From: Aquimarina intermedia
Lineage (GTDB): Bacteria; Bacteroidota; Bacteroidia; Flavobacteriales; Flavobacteriaceae
Reading direction: 5' to 3'
Assembly: GCF_008124785.1 (NCBI RefSeq)
Contig: NZ_VNHU01000014.1
Location: 1-47,294 of the forward strand
Length of the DNA stretch: 47,294 nucleotides
Positions 1-7,575 of the stretch are shown in pieces (within the stretch, counting starts at the first letter, position 1; each line of letters starts with the position of its first letter). The notes below the pieces were generated by a model that ran no database searches, was not told the origin of the DNA, and saw only the letters and a program-made list of their open reading frames with translations. Position numbers and translations under genes: made by a program.

Positions 1-40
1 CTATGAACATCCGCGCAACAGTTAGCCCGTTTTGCGGGTG

Positions 41-70
41 CAAACATACAACCCTTTTGCAGTATCGCAA
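41..70 (-). promoter_or_regulatory. Leftward Bacteroidota-type promoter at the window edge
   Basis: On the minus strand a TTG (70-68) is followed after 19 bases by TATGTTTG (48-41). This is a full match to the Bacteroidota -33/-7 pattern (TTG, N19, TAnnTTTG). The predicted transcript would leave the window on the left, beginning in a short GC-rich stretch containing CCCGCAAAACGGG, which could fold as a small hairpin. The GC-rich start would suit a stable-RNA or ribosomal operon, but the gene itself is not in the window. Confidence 0.5.
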
Positions 71-231
71 GCCTTTTTCTGTAAAATGTTTTAACCTAAA
101 ATAGAAGTTGCTGATTTTAAAAAAGATAGAATATAAAATTAATAAAAATAATTTAAATTAACTCTATCAAGCATGAATTTTTTTAATGATTTTGTATTGA
201 AAATTTGTCACTCGTCTCAAAACTTATCCCA

Positions 232-948
232 TTAAGACTTGGAGTTCGCTGACGGAGTAGCTTTACTTGTAGACCATTTATTTCTCAAATCATAAAAAGT
301 AAAGTCAAGTGCAGTACGTTGTTCTTCAAGAATATTATTCTGAAAACTACGCTGTAAGATATCTTCTATCCAATAATCTTCCTCTACATTGATAGGATCA
401 TATTCTTCCTTTAAAGAAATTTTAAAAAGCTTTGCGGTGTTGTTGTACCAGAAGGCACTCCAACCGCTTCGATATTCCTTCACCAAATCAAACATTGTGT
501 ACCCTGTTTGTCTGTTAATCAGCTTCACTAAAATCTGTCCTTCTGTTCGCGTCATTTTTTTTAACTCCTGTGTAAATTCATCTTCCATATAATTTTGAAG
601 AATTTTCACATACCGCTTACGTGCTCTCTTACCTTTTATTGCAACTAGTCGATTGTTCAAACTTGTTAATCTATCAGCTGCCAATTTAGCATATGGATAC
701 ACCTTCCTTGTTTTTCTTCTCAAAATCAAGTAGCGTCTTCTAGCAAGTTTATCATCAAACTTCAGTTTTCCCAGAATAATTACTTCATCCAAGTCAATTG
801 CTTCATGGGGTATGGTGTCACCTTCTATTATATAATACTGAACATACTTAGTAGAATCATTATATGTAGTATCCTTTTCAATTCCGCCTTGAGCGAGTAT
901 TGTAATTGAGTAAAAAAGACATCCTATATATATAAGGTATTTTATCAT
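232..948 (-). CDS. DUF4294 domain-containing exported protein
   Basis: The protein starts with a clear signal peptide (MIKYLIYIGCLFYSITILAQ). The body is typical of DUF4294, a family of unknown function found in Bacteroidota: a basic stretch with VYPYAKLAADRL, then TRTEGQILVKLINRQTG, then RSGWSAFWYNNTAKLF. An upstream in-frame ATG at 972 would add eight residues in front of the signal peptide. I prefer 948 because a -7 box (TATTTTTG, 982-975) would place the transcription start at about 970, downstream of that ATG. The gene is divergent from the M42 peptidase gene. The product is probably periplasmic or attached to the envelope. No catalytic motif was recognised. Confidence 0.85.
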   Translation of the reverse strand: MIKYLIYIGCLFYSITILAQGGIEKDTTYNDSTKYVQYYIIEGDTIPHEAIDLDEVIILGKLKFDDKLARRRYLILRRKTRKVYPYAKLAADRLTSLNNRLVAIKGKRARKRYVKILQNYMEDEFTQELKKMTRTEGQILVKLINRQTGYTMFDLVKEYRSGWSAFWYNNTAKLFKISLKEEYDPINVEEDYWIEDILQRSFQNNILEEQRTALDFTFYDLRNKWSTSKATPSANSKS

Positions 949-974
949 GCTTGTTATCGCTTCTAAAATCATTC

Positions 975-982
975 CAAAAATA
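975..982 (-). promoter_or_regulatory. -7 box for the DUF4294 gene
   Basis: Minus-strand TATTTTTG is an exact TAnnTTTG match, 27 bases upstream of the chosen ATG at 948. No TTG is seen at the usual -33 distance, so only the -7 element supports this promoter. Confidence 0.4.
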
Positions 983-1059
983 AGAAATACCTTTAGCTAA
1001 ATTTAATATCTATTCGAATATTATTAACTTCGTGAAAAATTGTAATTTAAAACTTTACT

Positions 1060-2148
1060 ATGTCAAAGAAAAGTATTCTTACCCAAGACTCATTAAATTT
1101 TCTGGAGAAATATTTGAATAACCCAGCTCCGACCGGTTATGAATGGGATGGTCAAAAAATATGGATGGATTATCTAAAACCCTATGTAGACACCTTTATT
1201 ACCGATACGTATGGTTCTGCTGTCGGTGTTATTAATCCTGACGCCAAATATAAGGTCGTAATTGAGGGTCATGCTGACGAAATTTCTTGGTATGTGAATT
1301 ACATCACTGATAATGGTTTAATCTACGTTATCCGTAATGGAGGTAGTGATCATCAAATTGCCGCCTCTAAAAGAGTTAATATTCATACTAAAAATGGAAT
1401 GGTTCAAGGTGTCTTTGGATGGCCTGCTATCCATACCCGTGATAAATCAAAGGAGGAATCGCCAAAATTAGAGAACATTTGTATTGATGTTGGTTGTAAT
1501 ACGAGAGAAGAAGTTTTAGAACTTGGGGTACATGTAGGTTGCGTAATTACCTATCCTGATGAATTTTTTGTGTTAAATAACGACAAATTCGTCTGTAGAG
1601 CTCTGGATAATAGAATGGGTGGTTTCATGATTGCTGAAGTTGCTCGTTTATTGAAAGAAAATAAAAAGGAGCTACCTTTTGGCTTATATATTACCAATTC
1701 TGTACAAGAGGAAATTGGTCTTCGCGGTGCAGAGATGATAACGCACACCATACAACCTAATGTAGCTATTGTAACTGATGTATGTCATGATACCACAACG
1801 CCGATGATCGAAAAGAAGACTCAAGGCGAAACAAAAATCGGGGAGGGTCCTGTAATCTCCTACGCTCCTGCTGTTCAAAACAAATTAAGAGAGCTTTTAA
1901 TTGACACCGCCGAGGGAAGTAATATTCCTTTTCAACGTATGGCATCAAGCAGAATGACCGGTACAGATACCGATGCGTTCGCATACAGTAATGGCGGTGT
2001 TGCATCTGCATTAATCTCTCTACCCTTACGCTATATGCATACCACTGTAGAAATGGTACACAGAAATGATGTGGAAAACGTGATCAAGTTGATTTACGAA
2101 AGTCTTCTTGCTATTGAGGATGGAGAAGATTTTAGTTATTTCAAATAA
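1060..2148 (+). CDS. M42 family metallopeptidase (deblocking/glutamyl aminopeptidase-like)
   Basis: This is a predicted cytosolic zinc or cobalt aminopeptidase of the M42 family, which forms large tetrahedral particles and trims peptides from the N-terminus. The expected M42 metal and catalytic residues are present: His71 in VIEGHADEI, Asp183 in CRALDNRMGG, Glu217-Glu218 in QEEIGLRGAE, Asp240 in VTDVCHD and His327 in PLRYMHT. The length, 362 residues, is normal for the family. There is no signal peptide. The gene is divergent from the DUF4294 gene and convergent with acs, from which it is separated by a strong hairpin. The exact substrate preference cannot be read from the sequence. Confidence 0.93.
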   Translation: MSKKSILTQDSLNFLEKYLNNPAPTGYEWDGQKIWMDYLKPYVDTFITDTYGSAVGVINPDAKYKVVIEGHADEISWYVNYITDNGLIYVIRNGGSDHQIAASKRVNIHTKNGMVQGVFGWPAIHTRDKSKEESPKLENICIDVGCNTREEVLELGVHVGCVITYPDEFFVLNNDKFVCRALDNRMGGFMIAEVARLLKENKKELPFGLYITNSVQEEIGLRGAEMITHTIQPNVAIVTDVCHDTTTPMIEKKTQGETKIGEGPVISYAPAVQNKLRELLIDTAEGSNIPFQRMASSRMTGTDTDAFAYSNGGVASALISLPLRYMHTTVEMVHRNDVENVIKLIYESLLAIEDGEDFSYFK

Positions 2149-2169
2149 TAAAATCATCCCAACAAATTT

Positions 2170-2194
2170 AAAGGCAATCGAATCGATTGCCTTT
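2170..2194. terminator. Bidirectional terminator between the M42 peptidase gene and acs
   Basis: Arms AAAGGCAATCG (2170-2180) and CGATTGCCTTT (2184-2194) pair perfectly over 11 bp around a 3-base loop. A T-rich run follows on the plus strand and an A/T-rich stretch on the other side. It sits between convergent genes and ends ten bases before the acs stop codon. Confidence 0.85.
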
Positions 2195-2204
2195 TGTTTT
2201 TTCA

Positions 2205-4157
2205 TCATAAAGCTTTATCCATAATCTCCTGAACTACATCTGGATTTAACAATGTTGAAGTATCTCCTAAGTTAGCGGTGTCCTTTGAGGCTATCTTGCG
2301 CAAGATGCGACGCATAATTTTACCACTTCTTGTTTTGGGTAATCCACTAACAAATTGAACTTTGTCTGGTTTTGCAATGGGTCCTATAGTTTTTGCTACT
2401 AACTCTCTAATCTCAATCCGTAAGGCATCATTAGGTTCTTTTCCATCATATAAAGTAACAAAAGCATATAATGCCGTTCCTTTTATATCATGAGGAAAGC
2501 CGACAATTGCAGATTCTGCTACCGCCAGATGTTCATTGATAGCATTCTCGATAGGTGCGGTACCCAAATTATGTCCGGAAACGATAACTACATCATCTAC
2601 CCTTCCTGTAATTCTATAATTTCCGGTTGCATCTCGATACGCACCATCACCGGTAAAATACATGTTTTCATACGTTGAAAAATATACTTCTTTATAGCGT
2701 TGATGATCTCCATAGATAGTTCGTGCCATTGATGGCCACGGGAACTTAATGGCTAATCGGCCTTCGGCACTTTGTGAATTAAATTCTAATTCGTTCCCTT
2801 CGGGATCCATAAGCGCCGGCTGAATGCCCGGTAATGGTAAAGTGGCAAAAGTAGGACGTGTGGGTGTAATTCCAGCTAAAGGCGAGATCATGATTCCGCC
2901 GGTTTCGGTTTGCCACCAGGTATCCACTATAGGAGAGTTTCCTTTACCAATATTATCGTTATACCAATGCCAAGCTTCTTCGTTTATGGGTTCCCCTACC
3001 GTTCCCAAAACTTTAATGGAACTGAGATCATGTTTGTTCACTAAGTCAAGCGACTGCTTTGCCAATGCCCGAATAGCAGTTGGCGCGGTATAAAAATGCG
3101 TTACATCTAACTTATCACAAATTTCCCAGAAACGTCCATAATCCGGATAACTTGGTATCCCTTCAAACATTACTGTAGTTACACCCGCTGCTAGCGGAGC
3201 ATATACAATATAAGAATGCCCGGTGATCCAGCCGATATCAGCCGAACACCAATATACATCAGGTACGGATTTCACCTGACCTTTGACCCCTGCTGCAGCA
3301 AGATGATCACATTGAAAAACATTGGCAAAGGTGTACGTAGTATGCACCATGTACCCTCCTATGGTATGCACCATACCCTTTGGTTTACCTGTAGACCCCG
3401 AGGTATACAAAATAAACAACAGATCCTCGGCATCCATAACTTCTGCAGGACACTCTTTTTCTGCTTTTTGTAATTCATCATACCAGAACTTATCTCTACC
3501 TTCCTTCATTGGTGTGGGCTCTACTGTACGTCGATATACAATTACGGTTTCAATAGAGGGCGTTTCCTTCAAGGCTTCATCACACATTTCTTTTAGTTTG
3601 ATGGGTTTTGTACCACGATATACCTCATTCGCTGTAATGAGCATTTTACATTGTGAATCATTGATACGACTGGCTATTGCTTTGCTGGAAAAGCCAGCAA
3701 AAACTATAGAATGCACCGCACCTATTCTTGCACATGCTAGCATTGCAATGGCTAGTTCGGGAATCATTGGCATATACAGACACACACGATCTCCTTTTTT
3801 GATACCATTGTTTTTTAACACATTGGCAAAGTGAGAAACTTTTACAAACAATTGCCTATAGGTTATATGCCGGGATTCTTCATCAGGATCGTTAGGTTCC
3901 CAAATGATAGCTGTTTTATTTCCGAGGGTATCCAAATGTCTATCCAAACAATTTTCTGTAAGATTTAATTTACCTCCTTTAAACCATTTTACTTCTGGCT
4001 TTTTAAAATCCCATTCTAAGATTGTGTCCCATCGTTTGTGCCAATAGAATTTTTCTGCAATTGAAGCCCAAAATTCTTCCGGATTTTCTATACTTTGATT
4101 GTATGCTTCTTTATACTCTGCAAAAGATCGTAACTGTAATGTGTCTCTAACTTTCAT
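2205..4157 (-). CDS. acs: Acetyl-CoA synthetase (AMP-forming acetate-CoA ligase)
   Basis: Acs converts acetate, ATP and CoA to acetyl-CoA through an acetyl-AMP intermediate in the cytosol. At 650 residues it is close to the E. coli enzyme. Visible motifs are YTSGSTGKPKG (251-261, ATP phosphate loop), WWQTETGGIMISPLAG (adenine/CoA region), and the hinge region GDGAYRDATGNYRITGR followed by DDVVIVSGHNLG. The C-terminal PKTRSGKIMRRIL contains Lys613, the conserved lysine that Pat-type acetyltransferases acetylate to switch the enzyme off. It is the last gene of a leftward acetate module, 49 bases after the response regulator gene, and is probably co-transcribed with it. Confidence 0.97.
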   Translation of the reverse strand: MKVRDTLQLRSFAEYKEAYNQSIENPEEFWASIAEKFYWHKRWDTILEWDFKKPEVKWFKGGKLNLTENCLDRHLDTLGNKTAIIWEPNDPDEESRHITYRQLFVKVSHFANVLKNNGIKKGDRVCLYMPMIPELAIAMLACARIGAVHSIVFAGFSSKAIASRINDSQCKMLITANEVYRGTKPIKLKEMCDEALKETPSIETVIVYRRTVEPTPMKEGRDKFWYDELQKAEKECPAEVMDAEDLLFILYTSGSTGKPKGMVHTIGGYMVHTTYTFANVFQCDHLAAAGVKGQVKSVPDVYWCSADIGWITGHSYIVYAPLAAGVTTVMFEGIPSYPDYGRFWEICDKLDVTHFYTAPTAIRALAKQSLDLVNKHDLSSIKVLGTVGEPINEEAWHWYNDNIGKGNSPIVDTWWQTETGGIMISPLAGITPTRPTFATLPLPGIQPALMDPEGNELEFNSQSAEGRLAIKFPWPSMARTIYGDHQRYKEVYFSTYENMYFTGDGAYRDATGNYRITGRVDDVVIVSGHNLGTAPIENAINEHLAVAESAIVGFPHDIKGTALYAFVTLYDGKEPNDALRIEIRELVAKTIGPIAKPDKVQFVSGLPKTRSGKIMRRILRKIASKDTANLGDTSTLLNPDVVQEIMDKAL

Positions 4158-4206
4158 AGTTTTAATATTATCAATTTATATTTTCAACGAGTCTAAATCG
4201 TATTAC

Positions 4207-4572
4207 TTAGTTAATAAGGGCATCAACTTTTTTTACTAATTTTTTTACAGAAAAAGGTTTGGTTACATATGCATTGACACCCATCGCTAAACCCTTCTCA
4301 ATATCACTATTTTTATTTTTGGCTGTCAGGAAAATTACTTTGACCTCTTTATATGCTTCATTTGCCTTCACAAATTGTAACGTTTGATAACCATCTACTT
4401 TGGGCATCATAATATCCAATAATATAATATCAGGTACTTCTGCTTTCAAAATAGCTATCGCCTCACTACCGTCTCTGGCAATAAAAACATCATATTTATG
4501 TTTTTTAAAAGTGTATTCTAATGACATTACAATATTAGGCTCATCATCTACTATTAAAATTTTTTTACTCAT
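4207..4572 (-). CDS. Receiver-only response regulator (CheY-like)
   Basis: This 121-residue protein is a single receiver domain. The acidic pocket is Asp9-Asp10 (VDDEP), the phospho-acceptor is Asp53 (LLDIMMPKVDG), and Thr83 (FLTAK) and Lys105 (VTKPF) complete the switch. The sequence ends right after the last receiver helix, so there is no DNA-binding or enzymatic output domain. It lies between the SLC5-type histidine kinase and acs and is very likely that kinase's partner. In the related CrbS/CrbR system of Vibrio and Pseudomonas the regulator carries a LuxR-type HTH, which is absent here. It may act by protein-protein contact or as a phosphate sink; this is inference. Confidence 0.92.
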   Translation of the reverse strand: MSKKILIVDDEPNIVMSLEYTFKKHKYDVFIARDGSEAIAILKAEVPDIILLDIMMPKVDGYQTLQFVKANEAYKEVKVIFLTAKNKNSDIEKGLAMGVNAYVTKPFSVKKLVKKVDALIN

Positions 4573-4619
4573 GTAATCAAATTCTTAAAATATACGGCTA
4601 CGCTCTGTTAGTATTACAT

Positions 4620-7310
4620 CTATTTGCAAGGCAATTTAATATTAAATCGTGCACCGGTAATTACTTCTTCATCTACCCATATCTTTCCTTTATGGTTTTC
4701 AACAATATGTTTGCTTATAGCTAAACCAAAACCACTTCCAACTGGTTTTTGCAAATTTTGGTTTTTTGATTGGTAAAATTTGTCAAAAATATGAGGGACA
4801 TCCTCTTTGGGAATACCTTTACCGTTATCTTCTATTTGAATCAAAACAGCGTTAGTCCCGCGCTTATACCGTATGGATATCTCCCCCTTTTCCTTTTCTA
4901 CAAATTTTATTGCGTTCGATAATATATTAGTAAAAACTTGAAGCATGCGATCCTCATCATAGCGGCTTTTGATAATATTTATCTCTTTCGACACTTTTAT
5001 ACGAACTTGCTTTTCTTTAGCTATCGGAAGAATACCCTTTACCGCGCGATCAATGGTTTTCTGCAGATTATGTTCTTTTTTATCAAATATTTCTCTGCCA
5101 GATGCTAATTTTTCTAGATCCAGAATATTGTTGATCAGTTTAGACAATCGCTTAGAATCGTGAAGAATATTACTTAAAAACTCCTGTTGTAACGAATCCG
5201 GCATATCCTCGTTATCCTTCAACACCTCAGATGTTGCTCGAATAGCCGTAATCGGTGTTTTTAATTCATGAGCCACTGTATCCAGAAACTCGTCCTTTAA
5301 CTTGTCCTGAAGTTGTAATTGATGGTTAGCTTTTTTTAATTCCTCTGTAAGTTTAGTCAGCTCTTTTGATTTTTGAGTTAGTGTTTTATTACTGGATATA
5401 GCTTTTTTATTTTCTTCTAATATTTCTAAAACCTCCACGAGACTCACCGGTTGCTCCTGAATGACACTGGCTATAAGAATTCGTGAAGAAGCACCTCCCA
5501 AACTTCCGGTGAGCAATTTTTCTGAGAAGTTTATCAAACGTGCATCTGCTCGTTCTGTCGTTAGCGGTATATCATATTTATTAAAAAACTGATGCAATGC
5601 ATGATCCGTTTTTCTTCTTCCCAAAAAGGTATATAACATATTACGAATGTCTTGAACATATGCTTCGCCTTTCCATACAAAAGCATTTTCCTGCAGATAG
5701 TGTGCATTACTATGAACAAACATCTCTGCATAATTGCGCTCACGATAATTACCTACGCTCGCTAAAGATATTGCCAAATAAACCAGTATATTGAAAAACA
5801 TACTCCAAAAGAATGCATGCGTGACCGGTGTCAAGAAATCAATACCAAATAATTGATACGGTCGAAGTAAGCCGAAACCGAAAGGTCCATTTTCAATATA
5901 TGTTGCATTATCAAAAATAGAATCCAAAACAAAAGGTAGAATTAATGTGTAGGTGGTGATTAGACTTCCACTAATTATAGAAAGTTTAGCAGCTCTGGCA
6001 GAACCCCTATTCCAAAACAATCCAATAAAAAAAGAAGGCGCCAACTGTGCAATGACTACAAATGATATCAAACCAATCGAAAATAGAGAGAGTTGTATAT
6101 TAAAATTAATATAAAACAAATAAGCACCTACAATAAGACTGAAGATTGCAATTCTTCGTATGTTTTTAATGTAATAGTCTATACGCTCCGGATGACTACG
6201 GCTAAATTTATCTAGAAATCCATAAGGAATGATCAGGTTGTTGCTAAGCATAGTTGAGAGTGCTAAAGTAGAAACCACAACCATGCTAATCACCGCTGAG
6301 AACCCTCCTAAAAAAACTAAAGTTGCTAATACTGTATTTTGTTCTTTCAAAGGGAGTAGTAATGTAAAATAATCCGGATTGACAGTATTTCCTAATGATA
6401 GTCTTCCTCCCCACGCAATAAAAATAACAAAGATGTTGAATAACAAAAGATATAATGGAAAAAGCCAAATTGCTTTTTTTAAGTGCTTTTCTGTTACATT
6501 CTCAATTACTGAAACTTGGAATTGTCGTGGCAACAGAAAAATAGCAAAAAAGGACAGTGCTATCATGAAGTACCAATTAATTCCTGCCTCTATAGAAGTC
6601 AAACTGATCAACGACTCAAAATTATCCGTTTTACTAATTTTATTAAAAATGTCAGAAGTCCCATCAAACAAATAAAAGGTAACATAGATGCCTATCGCTA
6701 AAAAGAATACCAACTTTAAAATCGACTCAACTGCAACCGAAAAAATTATCCCTTGCCTCCTTCTCGCGGCATCCACCGTTCGTGTACCAAAAAACGCAAC
6801 AAACGTTGCTAGTAGAATAGCAACATAGAATGTGGTGTCAGTAAAAACAGAGCTTGTAGAGGCAGTTAAGGGGGTCGATGTCAGTATAGAGAAAGTTTCA
6901 GAAACTGCTTTGAGTTGTAATGATATATAGGGAAGAATCCCGATTACGCAAACCACCGTTACTAAACCACCCAAAAAACGATTATTACCATATCGTAAGG
7001 AAATGAAATCAGCTATACTCGATATTTTGTGCTGTTTGGATATACGAATTACCTTTTTGAGCACCACGATCCATAAGGGTGCTGCTATTATAGGTCCCAA
7101 ATAGGTTGTCAAGAAACTAACACCTGAGCGAGCTGCAATTCCAACACTTCCATAATATGTCCAGGCAGAACAATAAACTGCTAAAGAAAGTGTATAGACA
7201 TACGCATTATTGACCCAACGCTTCTTAGCTTTTCTTTCTGCCCAATATGCTATACCAAATAAGACTAACAAGTATAGTATAATGATGCTAATAACACTGT
7301 AACTATTCAT
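4620..7310 (-). CDS. SLC5-type transporter/histidine kinase fusion, CrbS-like
   Basis: This is a predicted inner-membrane sensor kinase of 896 residues. Residues 1-520 form a sodium/solute symporter (SLC5) fold with about 13 membrane helices. Residues 540-620 resemble the STAC linker found in such kinases (GGASSRILIA). A short coiled coil (640-672) leads to HisKA with His681 in FLDTVAHELKTPI, and a HATPase domain follows with Asn795/Asn799 (TNILSNAIKF), DNGKGIP (828-834) and GSGFGLAISK (858-867). All catalytic boxes look intact. CrbS kinases control acs in other bacteria, and the gene order here fits acetate sensing. The start overlaps the stop of the small gene upstream by eight bases, which suggests translational coupling. 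Confidence 0.93.
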   Translation of the reverse strand: MNSYSVISIIILYLLVLFGIAYWAERKAKKRWVNNAYVYTLSLAVYCSAWTYYGSVGIAARSGVSFLTTYLGPIIAAPLWIVVLKKVIRISKQHKISSIADFISLRYGNNRFLGGLVTVVCVIGILPYISLQLKAVSETFSILTSTPLTASTSSVFTDTTFYVAILLATFVAFFGTRTVDAARRRQGIIFSVAVESILKLVFFLAIGIYVTFYLFDGTSDIFNKISKTDNFESLISLTSIEAGINWYFMIALSFFAIFLLPRQFQVSVIENVTEKHLKKAIWLFPLYLLLFNIFVIFIAWGGRLSLGNTVNPDYFTLLLPLKEQNTVLATLVFLGGFSAVISMVVVSTLALSTMLSNNLIIPYGFLDKFSRSHPERIDYYIKNIRRIAIFSLIVGAYLFYINFNIQLSLFSIGLISFVVIAQLAPSFFIGLFWNRGSARAAKLSIISGSLITTYTLILPFVLDSIFDNATYIENGPFGFGLLRPYQLFGIDFLTPVTHAFFWSMFFNILVYLAISLASVGNYRERNYAEMFVHSNAHYLQENAFVWKGEAYVQDIRNMLYTFLGRRKTDHALHQFFNKYDIPLTTERADARLINFSEKLLTGSLGGASSRILIASVIQEQPVSLVEVLEILEENKKAISSNKTLTQKSKELTKLTEELKKANHQLQLQDKLKDEFLDTVAHELKTPITAIRATSEVLKDNEDMPDSLQQEFLSNILHDSKRLSKLINNILDLEKLASGREIFDKKEHNLQKTIDRAVKGILPIAKEKQVRIKVSKEINIIKSRYDEDRMLQVFTNILSNAIKFVEKEKGEISIRYKRGTNAVLIQIEDNGKGIPKEDVPHIFDKFYQSKNQNLQKPVGSGFGLAISKHIVENHKGKIWVDEEVITGARFNIKLPCK

Positions 7311-7497
7311 GAAATCGTTTTAAAAGGTATGCCGAAATGAGAATTGAAATTAACCAGATTAAAAAGATAAAAAAATACAATAACGGAATTCCGCCAACAT
7401 CCCCTGATTGATTAAAAATTAATAACAACGGAATGTTAAACAAAAAAAGGAGTACAAAGGATAGTACTAACAACTTCTGTTCGTGTCTTCTTTTCAT
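7303..7497 (-). CDS. Small two-helix membrane protein
   Basis: This 64-residue protein has two hydrophobic segments (about residues 8-27 and 38-58) separated by a short Gly/Asp loop (QSGDVGGIP), with basic residues at both ends (MKRRHEQ, LKRFHE). It was not recognised as a named family. It lies between the symporter gene and the sensor-kinase gene, and its last eight bases overlap the kinase start. Its position suggests a small accessory subunit of the transporter-like kinase or of the symporter, but this is inference. Codon use and spacing look like a real gene rather than a chance frame. Confidence 0.7.
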   Translation of the reverse strand: MKRRHEQKLLVLSFVLLFLFNIPLLLIFNQSGDVGGIPLLYFFIFLIWLISILISAYLLKRFHE

Positions 7498-7575
7498 TAT
7501 ATCATGGTATCATTAAGATCCCTATAAAGTTAAGAAATCGCTTTCTCAACTTTATAGCTAATTTTGTTTATTTAA

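Noticed and set aside
3322..3834. A 170-codon open frame antisense to acs
   Set aside because: It lies wholly inside the well-supported acs coding region on the other strand and shows no protein motif; it is a shadow of acs codon use.
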